DNA from: Flexivirga alba | GTDB lineage: Bacteria > Actinomycetota > Actinomycetes > Actinomycetales > Dermatophilaceae | NCBI RefSeq assembly: GCF_042661025.1 | Contig: NZ_JBHSWH010000001.1 | Span: 1,116,001 to 1,180,000, forward strand | Direction of reading: 5' to 3' | DNA length: 64,000 bases | In this document: positions 32,853 through 41,888 of the stretch, piece after piece | Numbering within the stretch: position 1 is the first letter of the stretch | How the letters are laid out: every line of letters begins with the position of its first letter | Notes under the pieces: model-generated | Told to the model about the DNA's origin: nothing | Database searches by the model: none | What the model saw: the letters and a program-made list of their open reading frames with translations, nothing else | Position numbers and translations under genes: made by a program

Positions 32853-33467
32853 GTGGGCACGGTGATCATGCACAACGTGGTGTCGGTGGACGGCTACATC
32901 GCCGACCAGAACGACGACGTCGGCTCGCTGCACGAGTGGTACTTCAGCGGCGACACACCGATCTCCCCGCACGACGACGAGCAGGGCTACGACCACTCCG
33001 CAACAGGAACACCTTTCAAGGTGTCACGCACGTCGGCGGACTACGTCCGTCCGATGTGGGCATCGATCGGAACGATCGTGATGGGCCGGCGCCTGTTCGA
33101 TCTGGTCAACGGCTGGGAGGGTCAGCCACCCGCCGGCGAGCACGTCGTGGTGGTGTCGCACCGGCCCAAACCGGAAGGTTGGCACCCTGGGGCGTCCTAC
33201 CACTTCGTCGACAACGCGCCAGCAGCCATCGCCATCGCTCAAGACCTCGCAGGCGACCGGACGATCGCCGTGAACGCAGGCAACGTTGGCAGCCAGATCC
33301 TCGCGGCGGGGCTCGTGGACGAGGTGGCGATGGACGTGGCACCCGTGATCTTCGGATCTGGCAAGCGCTTCTTCGATGGCATCCATGAGCAACAGCTGCT
33401 CGAGGATCCGCATGTAGTCATCCAGGGCGACCGAGTCCTGCACCTACGGTTCAGAGTTCGCCGCTGA
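32853..33467 (+). CDS. Dihydrofolate-reductase-like (RibD C-terminal) protein
   Basis: 204 residues. VIMHNVVSVDGYIADQNDD, GTIVMGRRLFDLVNGW and VNAGNVGSQILAAGLVDEVAMDVAPVIFGSGKRFFDG match the bacterial RibD_C/DHFR-like family, NADPH-dependent reductases of unknown substrate common in actinobacteria. GTG 32853 has AAGGAG six bases upstream. It follows an AraC regulator, a common pairing. Confidence 0.87.
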   Translation: MGTVIMHNVVSVDGYIADQNDDVGSLHEWYFSGDTPISPHDDEQGYDHSATGTPFKVSRTSADYVRPMWASIGTIVMGRRLFDLVNGWEGQPPAGEHVVVVSHRPKPEGWHPGASYHFVDNAPAAIAIAQDLAGDRTIAVNAGNVGSQILAAGLVDEVAMDVAPVIFGSGKRFFDGIHEQQLLEDPHVVIQGDRVLHLRFRVRR

Positions 33468-33498
33468 TCGATCGATCCCCGCGACCTGTCCTGCCCGG

Positions 33499-34062
33499 CT
33501 ACTGCCCGGTGCGGCCGTCGATGCACTCGCGCAACAGGTCGGCATGTCCGGCATGCCGGGCGTACTCCTCGACCATGTGCACGAGGACGTCGCGGATGCT
33601 GGCCTTGTCGTCGTCCTCAGGAAAGGGCAACTCCTCACCGAGCCGGTCCTCGGTCAACGTGCCCAGCCAGCGCTCCGCCTCGGCAATCTCCCGCTCCCAG
33701 CTCGCGAATGCTTCGTCGACGCCATCCTGCGTGCCGACCACCCCGGTGAAGTCGAGGTCCGGCTCCTCAGGTGTCTTGTAGAGCCGCGGCACGTCCCACT
33801 TGCTCTGCAGGAACCAGGTGAACCACGAATTCTCCACGCGCGCCATGTGCCGGATCAGGCCGAGCAGGCTCATGTTGCTCGGCGGCACGCTCTGCGTGGC
33901 CAGCTGCTCCGGTGTCAACCCGTCGCACTTCAGCCGCAATGTGGTCCGGTAGTTGTCCAGATACTCCCTGTATGTCGCCAGCTCGCCCTGCGGATTGCCT
34001 TGTGTCCGAGGGTCTTCCGCGAGTGGGAGCCACGATCCGTCATACCCGGTGGAGTTCGTCAT
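33499..34062 (-). CDS. DinB/DUF664 family protein
   Basis: 187 residues. A four-helix-bundle DinB-like protein with metal-ligand histidines in LLGLIRHMARVENSWF and VHMVEEYARHAGHADLLRE. Members bind a divalent metal and several act as mycothiol- or bacillithiol-dependent transferases; function here is unknown. ATG 34062 sits in a GTATGAC context; an upstream in-frame start at 34098 would add twelve residues without homology. Confidence 0.83.
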   Translation of the reverse strand: MTNSTGYDGSWLPLAEDPRTQGNPQGELATYREYLDNYRTTLRLKCDGLTPEQLATQSVPPSNMSLLGLIRHMARVENSWFTWFLQSKWDVPRLYKTPEEPDLDFTGVVGTQDGVDEAFASWEREIAEAERWLGTLTEDRLGEELPFPEDDDKASIRDVLVHMVEEYARHAGHADLLRECIDGRTGQ

Positions 34063-34131
34063 ACGGCCAGTCAACCGTCCCGGGCCGGATGTCGGCAACG
34101 GGTTTGTCGGTGCCGGGACCAGGCACGCGCG

Positions 34132-35124
34132 TCAGCGCTCGCTGTCCAGATTGCCCATCAGCGCCTCCGGATACCGAGTCCCCGCAACGGCATCCGCGGG
34201 TATGGCGCGATCGATGTCCGCCAGGTCCTGGGCACTCAACGAGACGGCGACGGCGTCGACGGCCGGCTGCACGCGCGACACCTTCTTCATGCCGACCAGC
34301 GGCACGACGGCCTCGCCCTGCGCGGCGACCCACGCGATCGCGAGCTGCGCGACCGTGAGGCCGTGCCGGTCGGCGATCGGCTGCAGTCGGCCGATCAGAT
34401 CGAGGTTGTGCTCGAGGTTCTCACCCTGGAAGCGCGGCCACGCCGCACGCACGTCATCGGCCGTGTGCTCGCCGCGCGGCGTGCCGATCAGCCCGCGGGA
34501 GAGCACGCCATACGCGGTGATCCCGATTCCCAGCTCGCGGCAGGTGTCGAGGATGTCCTGCTCGATGCCACGGCTGAGCACGGAATACTCGATCTGCAGG
34601 TCGCTGATCGGGTGCACCGCTGCTGCTCGCCGGATCGTCTCCGACCCGACCTCGGACAGACCGATGTGCCGGACGTAACCGCGTTCGATCTGCTCGGCGA
34701 TCGCGCCGACGGTTTCCTCGATCGGGACCTCGGGGTCCAGCCGGCCGGGGCGGTAGATGTCCAGATGCTCCACGCCGAGCCGGGTCAACGAGTAGCCGAG
34801 CGAGTTGGCGACCGCAGCCAGTCGTCCGTCGAATCCGCTGAATCCGCCTCCGGGGACCCGCATTCCGCCGAACTTCACGCTCAGCACGTAGGAGTCGCGG
34901 TCGCGGTCACGCAGGGCCTGCCCGAGCAGCATTTCGTTGTGCCCGAAGCCGTAGAAGTCGCCGGTGTCGATGAGGGTGACGCCGGCGTCGAGGGCGGCGT
35001 GAACGGTGCGGATGCTCTCGGCGTCGTCGGATTCGCCATACGCGCCCGACATGCCCATGGCGCCGAGTCCGACGGCGCTGACGGTGGGTCCGGTCTTGCC
35101 AAGTGTCTTGGTTGTTCCTGTCAT
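34132..35124 (-). CDS. Aldo/keto reductase lacking the usual catalytic histidine
   Basis: 330 residues. TIM-barrel AKR with SAVGLGAMGMSGAYG, the Asp and Tyr of LIDTGDFYGFGHNE, Lys in LSVKFGG, and AYGVLSRGLI. The tetrad histidine normally found in DLYYQHRVDP is replaced: the segment here reads DIYRPGRLDP. A related subfamily with YRPARLDP is known, so this is probably a natural variant rather than decay, but catalysis may differ. NADPH-dependent carbonyl reduction is the family reaction. It is divergent from the XRE regulator. Confidence 0.88.
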   Translation of the reverse strand: MTGTTKTLGKTGPTVSAVGLGAMGMSGAYGESDDAESIRTVHAALDAGVTLIDTGDFYGFGHNEMLLGQALRDRDRDSYVLSVKFGGMRVPGGGFSGFDGRLAAVANSLGYSLTRLGVEHLDIYRPGRLDPEVPIEETVGAIAEQIERGYVRHIGLSEVGSETIRRAAAVHPISDLQIEYSVLSRGIEQDILDTCRELGIGITAYGVLSRGLIGTPRGEHTADDVRAAWPRFQGENLEHNLDLIGRLQPIADRHGLTVAQLAIAWVAAQGEAVVPLVGMKKVSRVQPAVDAVAVSLSAQDLADIDRAIPADAVAGTRYPEALMGNLDSER

Positions 35125-35161
35125 GCGTCCACTGTGCGCCGCTGCGGCGGGCACAACTAGG

Positions 35162-35190
35162 CACGGACGCTCCGTGGGACTGCCGGTCCC
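35162..35190. promoter_or_regulatory. Two adjacent inverted repeats between the aldo/keto reductase and XRE regulator
   Basis: CACGGA CGC TCCGTG (35162-35176) is followed directly by GGGAC TGCCG GTCCC (35176-35190). They lie in the 100-base divergent promoter region and are candidate operators for the XRE-type regulator. Confidence 0.5.
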
Positions 35191-35226
35191 TGGCTAAACG
35201 GAGGCGGTTGAGGCACCGTGGAGACC

Positions 35227-36090
35227 ATGGATCGCGTTGCCCTTGCTGACCTGTTGCGCAGCCGTCGCGAGCGGCTGACACCCGCGGAGGTCGGACTGCC
35301 GGCCGGTCGGCGGCGCCGTACGCCGGGCCTACGCCGCGACGAGGTCGCCGCGCTCGCGTCGATCTCTACCGACTACTACGCCCGGCTCGAGCAGCGACGC
35401 GGCCCGCACCCGTCACCCGGGGTGCTCAGCGCCCTGGCCCGTGCGTTGCGTATGACGGAGGACGAGCGTGACCATCTCTTCCATCTCGCCGATCAGACGC
35501 CGCCCGTGCGGCACAGTACCGGCGCTCATGTCAGCCCGGGCGTGCTCTACCTGCTCGACCGCCTCGACGACACACCGGCGTTCGTGGTCGACGACCTTGC
35601 CCGGATCGTGGTCCAGAACCGGATGTCGAAGCTGGTCTCCGGCGACCAGGAGCAGTTGACCGGCCGGGAGCGCAGCCATGTATGGCGCTGGTTCACCGAC
35701 GAATCGTCGCGAGGCCGTGTGCCGCAGGAGGACTGGGAGTCTCACTCGCGGGTCCACGTCGCTGACCTCCGCGCGACCGTCGGCAGGCGTGGCGACGACC
35801 CGGAGGTCGCCTCGCTGCTGGCCGATCTGCTGGAGGCGAGCCCGGAATTCGCGCAGCTGTGGGCTGCCCACTAAGTCGCCGTCCGCCGGTCGGACGAGAA
35901 GCGGATGACGCACCCCGAGGTCGGCCTGCTCGACCTACTCTGCGAGCACCTCACCAGCGGTGTCGACGGCTCGACGCTGGTGCTGCTGCACCCGCGCCCG
36001 GGCAGCGATTGCCGGGAGAAGCTCGACCTGCTGGCGGTGCTGGGCACCCAGGACCTCGGATCAACAGGGGCGCATAATCAGGTCACATGA
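35227..36090 (+). pseudogene. XRE-family regulator with MmyB-like ligand domain, split by an in-frame TAA
   Basis: N-terminal HTH (about 5-75: LADLLRSRRERLTPAEVGLP, TPGLRRDEVAALASISTDYYARLEQRRG) and MmyB-like ligand-binding domain. The frame stops at TAA 35872-35874, after FAQLWAAH, but continues in the same frame with VAVRRSDEKRMTHPEVGLLD to a TGA at 36090, exactly as intact relatives read (LWAEHEVAVRRSD). The stop replaces what is normally a glutamate codon, a single G-to-T change. Product would be 215 residues without, 287 with, the stop. Its true stop overlaps the next start (ATGA). Likely regulates the divergent aldo/keto reductase. Confidence 0.85.
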
Positions 36091-37268
36091 CGCAGACTCC
36101 GCTAGAACTCTTCTCCACTGATCAGCTGATCGGTGACGACGACCGCGAATTGCGCGACGCGGTACGCACTTTCGTCGACGCCGAGATCAAGCCGCACATC
36201 GCCGACTGGTATGACGCAGGCGACCTCCCCGCACGCGAATTGGCCCGTCAATTGGGCGAGCTCGGCGTGCTGGGCATGCACCTGGAGGGTTACGGCTGCG
36301 CCGGGACGTCGGCGACGGCATACGGACTGGCCTGCATGGAGCTGGAGGCGGCCGACTCCGGCGTGCGGTCGCTGGTGTCGGTGCAGGGATCGCTGGCGAT
36401 GTTCGCGATCCATCACTGGGGCAGCGAGGAGCAGAAGCAGCAGTGGCTGCCCCGTATGGCGATCGGCGAGGCGATCGGCTGTTTCGGGCTGACCTAGCCG
36501 GACTTCGGCTCCAACCCGGCCGGCATGCGTACCCGCGCCCGCCGGGATGGTGACGACTGGGTGCTGACCGGTAACAAACTGTGGATCACCAACGGTTCGA
36601 TAGCCGACGTCGCGGTCGTGTGGGCGCAGACCGATGAGGGCGAAAAGGGCCGTGGCATCAGGGGATTCGTCGTTCCGACCGACACCCCGGGATTCTCCGC
36701 ACCGAAGATCCGGCACAAGGTCTCACTGCGCGCATCGGTCACCAGCGAATTGGTGCTGGACGACGTGCGGCTGCCGAGCACCGCGGTCTTCCCGGACGTC
36801 CACGGCCTGAAGGGACCGCTCACCTGCCTCAACGAAGCCCGCTACGGCATCGTCTTCGGCGCACTCGGCGCCGCGCGCGACTGCCTCGAGGCGACGATCG
36901 CGTATGCCGGGGACCGGCTGATCTACGACAAGTCCCTTGCGTCATACCAACTCACCCAGGCGAAGCTCGCCGACATGTCACTGGAGCTGGGCAAGGGCAT
37001 GCTCCTGGCGCTGCAGCTCGGCAAGCTGAAGGACGCGGGAACCCTTCGCCCCGAACAGATTTCGCTCGGCAAGCTCAACAACGTGCGCGAGTCGATAGCG
37101 ATCGCCCGCGAATGCCGCACCATCCTCGGCGCCGCCGGGATCACCCTGGAGTTCCCGATCATGCGGCACGCCAACAACCTGGAGTCGGTGCTGACCTATG
37201 AGGGCACCAGCGAGGTCCACCAGCTGATCATCGGCCAGGCGCTCACCGGGCAGTCCGCGTTCCGCTGA
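36087..37268 (+). pseudogene. Glutaryl-CoA dehydrogenase-like gene with an in-frame TAG
   Basis: The frame from ATG 36087 ends at TAG 36495-36497 in IGCFGLT*PDFGSNPAGM; relatives have CFGLTEPD at this place, so one G-to-T change converted GAG to TAG. The rest continues in frame to 37268 with GNKLWITNGSIADVAVVWAQ, QLTQAKLADMSLELGKGMLL and LTYEGTSEVHQL (catalytic glutamate). Total 393 codons, the normal length of glutaryl-CoA dehydrogenases, which oxidatively decarboxylate glutaryl-CoA to crotonyl-CoA in lysine degradation. As written it yields a truncated N-terminal piece, unless a downstream start is used. Confidence 0.88.
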
Positions 37269-37394
37269 GGTAAAGAGTCTCTCTCGGGTTGGTCAAGACT
37301 CTTCCCTGTCCGGTCCTCCTGCTGCGACCGTTGAGTTGGAGCAGCACGCTTTTCGGGACCTGCGATCACATCGATCGGGACGGGATGGGGACGG

Positions 37395-38243
37395 ATGAGG
37401 CGCAGCACACGTGCAGTCATCGGAATGGTCGTCACGGTCGGCACGCTCGCCGGGGCAAGCGCCACGGCATACGCGCAGGACACGAACGGACCACACCTGG
37501 GCGCGGGTACGACGGGGGCTCCGGCGATCGACCGGACTACCTACCGTGTCCCTGCGGCCGAACAACCTCGGGTTGATGCCAAACAGCGGATGGTCGCCAA
37601 TCTCACCGCGGGCCAGCCGTTGTTGCAGGGTGTGCAGCGCAGGTATGCCGGGCTGAAGACCTCGAAGACACTGTCGACGTCCGTCACGGCGACCTACACA
37701 CTGCCCACGTCGCTGCAGACCCGGCACGTGCTGCACTGGGAGGGCGAGGGCAACGGCAACAAGCGCTACACGTGCGGTCCGGCCGCGTCGCGCAACGTCA
37801 TGCAATCGTTGATGGGCAAGGATTATGGCGAGGCGCCGTTCGAGAAGTGGGAGAAGACCTCGCCGACGACCGGCACGATGTCGGTCGACATAGCCAGCGC
37901 GCTGGAGCTGCACTTCGGGCACATCGACACGTGGTCGACGCACACACCAACGTCGCCGGCCAACCTCTACGCCAACGTGAAGGTCACCGTCGGCGCCTAC
38001 CACCACGGCACCATCCAGAACGTCCGGACCAGCTACCTGCCCTTCTGGAACGGCCACGCCACCAACCATTTCAACGCGGCCGTCGGCTACACGAGCTCCG
38101 CGGTCACGGTGGGTGAGGAGTGGTATCCGGCGAAGATCGGCGTGACCTCCAATTACGGTCAGCCATACGGCTTTCACAACGTTTCGCCGACCGCCGACTA
38201 CAACGCCATTCATTACGCGCCGTCCGGAAAGTTCATCGGCTGA
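37395..38243 (+). CDS. Secreted papain-like C39-type peptidase
   Basis: 282 residues. A signal peptide (RRSTRAVIGMVVTVGTLAGASATAYA, cleavage about residue 27) leads to a mature protein whose C-terminal half has the nucleophile in RYTCGPAASRNVM (Cys127) and the histidine in ATNHFNAAVGY (His225), the order of peptidase C39-like domains. It is probably an exported cysteine peptidase or a related protease-like protein. Start is ATG 37395 with GGGGACGG just upstream. No bacteriocin or transporter genes are adjacent. Confidence 0.75.
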   Translation: MRRSTRAVIGMVVTVGTLAGASATAYAQDTNGPHLGAGTTGAPAIDRTTYRVPAAEQPRVDAKQRMVANLTAGQPLLQGVQRRYAGLKTSKTLSTSVTATYTLPTSLQTRHVLHWEGEGNGNKRYTCGPAASRNVMQSLMGKDYGEAPFEKWEKTSPTTGTMSVDIASALELHFGHIDTWSTHTPTSPANLYANVKVTVGAYHHGTIQNVRTSYLPFWNGHATNHFNAAVGYTSSAVTVGEEWYPAKIGVTSNYGQPYGFHNVSPTADYNAIHYAPSGKFIG

Positions 38244-38276
38244 CGTGGTGAGGGGTCCGCTGCCCGGCTGTTCGCC

Positions 38277-39317
38277 GTGCTGCTCGGTATGACAACGGCT
38301 GTCGCCGGGCTGGCGTCGTGCAGCAGTGATCCGCCTCCTCGGAAGCACGTCACCACTTCGACGCATCAATTGTCACTGCCCGTGTCCAATCCGACGGTCA
38401 CCCACGTGGCCCTCAGCGGCAAGTGGCTCGCGTACACGCAGGCGAGCTCCGGTGTGCCGCAGGACTTTCCCAACGAAGTCGTGGCTGTCGATCTGTCCGA
38501 CCGCACGTCGCGCGTGGTTGGCCGATCGGCCTGGCCGAAGGGCCAGTCGGACTGGGTCGTCACCGACGGCGACTGGGTCTTCTGGACCGACCAGAGCATC
38601 GCTGGGGCGGACAGCCCACGCGGCCTGCGGTGGACCATTCGCGGTCTGAACCTGCGGACCAAGAAGACGGTCACGCTTGCCAGGAACACCTTTGACTCCC
38701 CGGTGCCGCTCCCGGTAGCAGGTGGCGGCAAGGTCGTCTGGGCACAGCAGGCGCGCAAAGGGTCAACGTCGAATGTGTTGCGGGAGTTCGTGATTCGGGC
38801 CGGAAGGACGCAACAACTCGCCACCGTCCCGGCCGGCTGGGTGCCGGATCAGCTGGCCATCGGTCGGAACGCCGCCTACTTCGACGCTTTCACCTCAGAC
38901 GGCAAGAAGTCAGATGTATGGCGCGTGGCCTCCCCCGGCGCAACACCTCGGCGGATCACCGACACCGGCCAGGCCCGAGGGGTGACGGCTGATCCGACCT
39001 CCACCATCACCGCGTGGTCCGACGGGTCAACCACCTCGGACCCGAGCAGCTTCACCGTGGCAACCAACGACCGCCCGGGGCGCACGGTCCGGTCCGGTGT
39101 CGAGTACGACCTGCACGTCGGCAGCGCCTTCGCGTCATACATCACTCAGAACGCGGGTTTGCGGATCGTGCCGAACGGTTCGACGGCGTCCCGGCAGATC
39201 GCCACCGGGCTGGCCATCCCTTGTCGGACGTCCGTTGCCGCGAACCGGATCGCGTACTGCACCCAGGATCCGACAACAGGCCGGATCACCGTCCGGGTCG
39301 ATCAGTTCGGGAAGTGA
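38277..39317 (+). CDS. Lipoprotein with beta-propeller-like repeats
   Basis: 346 residues from GTG 38277. A short hydrophobic start (MLLGMTTAVAG) ends in the lipobox LASC (Cys15). The rest has recurrent strands such as GKWLAYTQA, GDWVFWTDQS, GGKVVWAQQ and RNAAYFDAF, spaced about 45-55 residues, suggesting a propeller. The start has no basic residue before the hydrophobic stretch and no close ribosome-binding site; the preceding gene's TGA lies in the same frame eleven codons upstream, so the true start may be non-canonical. Function unknown. Confidence 0.6.
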   Translation: MLLGMTTAVAGLASCSSDPPPRKHVTTSTHQLSLPVSNPTVTHVALSGKWLAYTQASSGVPQDFPNEVVAVDLSDRTSRVVGRSAWPKGQSDWVVTDGDWVFWTDQSIAGADSPRGLRWTIRGLNLRTKKTVTLARNTFDSPVPLPVAGGGKVVWAQQARKGSTSNVLREFVIRAGRTQQLATVPAGWVPDQLAIGRNAAYFDAFTSDGKKSDVWRVASPGATPRRITDTGQARGVTADPTSTITAWSDGSTTSDPSSFTVATNDRPGRTVRSGVEYDLHVGSAFASYITQNAGLRIVPNGSTASRQIATGLAIPCRTSVAANRIAYCTQDPTTGRITVRVDQFGK

Positions 39318-39353
39318 GATCCCGGCAGGGGGAGGAGCGCCGCGAGCCGCTAG

Positions 39354-39371
39354 CTCTACAACATGTAGAGT
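39354..39371 (+). promoter_or_regulatory. Inverted repeat and -10 element of the copper-gene pair
   Basis: CTCTACA (39354-39360), ACA, TGTAGAG (39364-39370) forms a perfect seven-base-arm repeat resembling the TACA/TGTA core of CopY/BlaI-type operators. TAGAGT (39366-39371) fits a TANNNT -10 element seven bases before the GTG start, implying a leaderless transcript with the operator over the promoter. Confidence 0.55.
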
Positions 39372-39378
39372 CGGCGGC

Positions 39379-40113
39379 GTGACCACCAAGCTGCCTGCCC
39401 TGCCCCGCCGTGCTGCCGCCATCTTCGCGAGCACCGGTCTGCTCCTGGCGATTCCGGTGGCCGCGCAAGCGCACGTCAAGATCAGCCCGGACACCGCGCA
39501 GGCCGGCTCCTACGCCACGATCGACTTCCGGGTGCCCACCGAGAAGGCCAACGCCTCGACCACCAAGGTCGAGGTCGACCTGCCGATCGACCACCCGTTC
39601 ACCTCTGCCTCCTACCAGCCTGTCCCGGGCTGGAGCGCGAAGATCACCACCTCCAAACTGGCCAAGCCGGTGAAGACCGCGGACGGCACCATCACCCAGG
39701 CGCCGACCAAGATCGTCTGGACCGCGTCGAAGGGCGCTGAGATCAAACCCGGTCAATTCCAACAGTTTCCGGTGTCCCTCGGTGTGGTGCCCGACGTCCC
39801 TTCGATCAGCTTCGACGCCATCCAGACCTACTCCGACGGCTCGGTTGTGAAGTGGGACGAGGCGACCAAGGCCGGTGCGGCGGAGCCGGAGCACCCGGCG
39901 CCCGTGCTGACCATCGGTGCCGCGGCGAGCACCGCTGCTAGCACCTCGGCAGCGCCGAGCGATGCCCCGTCCGTGGCTGCCGCACCGCAGTCGTCCAGCA
40001 ACAACTCGAGCAGTGACTCGAACACCGGGGTCTGGTTCGGAGTCGGCGGTCTCGCCGTCGCGGTCGTCGCACTGCTCGTCGCCCTGTATGCCGTGACCCG
40101 GCGATCCCGGTGA
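39379..40113 (+). CDS. YcnI-domain copper-associated protein
   Basis: 244 residues. Signal peptide with cleavage after AQA so that the mature protein starts with histidine (His32, HVKISPDTAQAGSYATIDF), the copper ligand position of YcnI proteins. The YcnI domain runs to about residue 180 with PGWSAKITTSKL and FDAIQTYSDGSVVKWDE. A Ser/Ala-rich linker and one C-terminal membrane helix (about 214-238) with an RRSR tail anchor it. It acts on the outer face of the membrane, probably as a copper chaperone with CopC, whose start overlaps its stop (GTGA). Confidence 0.9.
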   Translation: MTTKLPALPRRAAAIFASTGLLLAIPVAAQAHVKISPDTAQAGSYATIDFRVPTEKANASTTKVEVDLPIDHPFTSASYQPVPGWSAKITTSKLAKPVKTADGTITQAPTKIVWTASKGAEIKPGQFQQFPVSLGVVPDVPSISFDAIQTYSDGSVVKWDEATKAGAAEPEHPAPVLTIGAAASTAASTSAAPSDAPSVAAAPQSSSNNSSSDSNTGVWFGVGGLAVAVVALLVALYAVTRRSR

Positions 40114-40733
40114 GCGCCATACAGACTCGAACGGCGTTGCGCCGCTTCGTAATCGGGGCGGTCGCGCTTCTGGTGGCGGTTCTCGGCGTCATACCGGCGG
40201 CGCAGGCGCACGACTACCTGGTCGGGAGCACCCCGAAGCTGAACAGCACCATCACCGCAGCGCCGAAGCAGGTCTCCCTGAAGTTCAACGACATCGTGCT
40301 GACCCGTCCCGCGCCCCCGGAGCTGAGCGTGCAGGGGCCTGACGGCCGCTACTACGAGACCGGCTGCGCCACGGTCAGTGACACCACCGTGGTCGTGCCG
40401 GTCGCCCTCGGCGGCGCCGGCAAATACACCGTGACCTGGCGGATCGTCTCGGCTGACGGTCACCCGGTCTCCGACAGCATCTCCTTCACCTATCGCCCGA
40501 CGGCCGGTGTCACCGGCGCGAAGGGAATCGCCGCGCCGAAGTCGTGCGCCGTCGACGCCGGTGCCTCGAACTCTGCAACCAAACCGACGTCGTCGAGCGG
40601 CGGTGTGCCGACCGGCGCCGTCGTCGCGGTTGTCATCATTGTGATCGTCGGAGTCGCAGGTGCGGCGCTGATCGTGCTGACCCGCGGGCGCCGCCGCCCC
40701 GACGAGGCGCTCGAGGACGACGACGAGGACTGA
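40110..40733 (+). CDS. copC: CopC-domain copper-binding protein
   Basis: 207 residues. Signal peptide ends AQA and the mature protein begins HDYLVGSTPKLNSTI, giving the N-terminal copper-ligand histidine (His34). The domain has VSLKFNDIV and WRIVSADGHPVSDSISFTY with a second histidine. A C-terminal membrane helix (about 168-193) is followed by a basic then acidic tail. CopC proteins bind periplasmic or extracellular Cu(II). It is coupled to the YcnI gene. There is no CopD domain in this protein or nearby. Confidence 0.9.
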   Translation: MSAIQTRTALRRFVIGAVALLVAVLGVIPAAQAHDYLVGSTPKLNSTITAAPKQVSLKFNDIVLTRPAPPELSVQGPDGRYYETGCATVSDTTVVVPVALGGAGKYTVTWRIVSADGHPVSDSISFTYRPTAGVTGAKGIAAPKSCAVDAGASNSATKPTSSSGGVPTGAVVAVVIIVIVGVAGAALIVLTRGRRRPDEALEDDDED

Positions 40734-40746
40734 TGGGAGCCGGCTG

Positions 40747-41823
40747 ATGCGAGCCGTGGTGATGGACGCAATCGCTGGGCCGCTCGCCGTGCGCGAGGTC
40801 CCCGAGCCGACCGCGCTGGACGGCGGTGTCGTGGTGCAGGTGCGCGCGACCGGGCTGTGCCGCAGTGACTGGCACGCCTGGGCGGGACACGACGACATCG
40901 CGCTGCCGCACGTGCCGGGCCACGAGCTGGCCGGCGTCATCTCCGAAGTCGGTGCGGGAGTGCGTGATTGGCGGGTCGGCGACCGCGTCACGGTGCCGTT
41001 CGTCGAAGGCTGCGGCCGCTGCGAGTGGTGTATGGCGGGCAACGCCCAGGTCTGTCCCGACCAGCAGCAACCCGGCTTCACCCACTGGGGCTCGTTCGCG
41101 GAGTATGTCGCCCTGCACGCCGCCGACACTAACCTCGTCGCGGTGCCCGACGACGTGTCGTTCGAAGCGGCCGCGAGTCTCGGTTGTCGCTTCGCCACGG
41201 CATATCGCGCACTCGTCGGCCGGGCGCACCTGCAGCCCGGCGAGTGGGTCACCGTTGTCGGCGCCGGTGGGGTCGGACTATCGGCGGCGATGATCGCGAA
41301 AGCCCTTGGCGCGCAGGTGATTGCGGTCGACCGACACGTGGGTGCGCTTGCCAAGGCAACCGAGTTCGGTGCCGACAACGTGCTGGTGGCGGACGGAGGC
41401 GACATACCCGCGCGGGTGCACGAGCTGACCGGAGGGACGCACGTTGCGGTCGACGCAGTTGGCACCGAAAAGACCTGTGCCGACTCGATTCTCAGCCTGC
41501 GCCGCCGAGGCCGGCATGTACAGGTCGGCCTACTGCCGCCGGTCGATGGTCATCCTCGCGTGCCGATGGCCCGCGTGATCGGCTGGGAGCTGGACCTGCT
41601 CGGCAGTCACGGTATGGCGGCCGCCGACTACCCCGGGATGCTCGCCCTCATCGAGTCCGGCTCACTACGTCCACAGAGCCTCGTCGAACGCGTCGTCGGC
41701 CTGGCCGAAGCCGCCGAGTTGCTGCCCGTGATGGACACCGCGACGCCCGCCGGCATGACGATCATCGACCCGACTGCACCCTCCTCGTCGACAGGCTCAG
41801 AAACACGTCGACAGGCTCAGTAA
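40747..41823 (+). CDS. Zinc-dependent alcohol dehydrogenase
   Basis: 358 residues of the MDR family. Catalytic zinc ligands Cys38 and His59/Glu60 (GHE) and the four structural-zinc cysteines 89, 92, 95 and 103 (EGCGRCEWCMAGNAQVC) are present. The Rossmann motif is VVGAGGVGLSA. The final dozen residues (SSSTGSETRRQAQ) are encoded by a GTCGACAGGCTCAG repeat unit, so the natural C-terminus was probably a little earlier. It follows copC by 13 bases, but the functions look unrelated. Confidence 0.9.
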   Translation: MRAVVMDAIAGPLAVREVPEPTALDGGVVVQVRATGLCRSDWHAWAGHDDIALPHVPGHELAGVISEVGAGVRDWRVGDRVTVPFVEGCGRCEWCMAGNAQVCPDQQQPGFTHWGSFAEYVALHAADTNLVAVPDDVSFEAAASLGCRFATAYRALVGRAHLQPGEWVTVVGAGGVGLSAAMIAKALGAQVIAVDRHVGALAKATEFGADNVLVADGGDIPARVHELTGGTHVAVDAVGTEKTCADSILSLRRRGRHVQVGLLPPVDGHPRVPMARVIGWELDLLGSHGMAAADYPGMLALIESGSLRPQSLVERVVGLAEAAELLPVMDTATPAGMTIIDPTAPSSSTGSETRRQAQ

Positions 41824-41859
41824 AATCGGACGGAAGCGCCGATTTAACTGAGCCTGTCG
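41787..41859. terminator. Convergent terminator built from GTCGACAGGCTCAG repeats
   Basis: GTCGACAGGCTCAG occurs at 41787-41800 and 41807-41820, and its complement CTGAGCCTGTCG at 41848-41859. The second copy and the complement extend into AAATCGG/CCGATTT, making a stem of about 20 base pairs with one mismatch and a nine-base loop. It lies between two convergent dehydrogenase genes and overlaps the stop of the first. Confidence 0.75.
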
Positions 41860-41888
41860 TGTGCGATGTGAGCCTCTCGGCGAAAGGG

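Noticed and set aside
35872..36497. An altered genetic code or selenocysteine-like recoding to explain the in-frame TAA and TAG
   Set aside because: TAA, TAG and TGA all serve as ordinary stops of intact genes in the window, and neither site is TGA with a hairpin.
41787..41859. A small mobile element with GTCGACAGGCTCAG ends
   Set aside because: No transposase, no target duplication; a hairpin terminator between convergent genes explains it.
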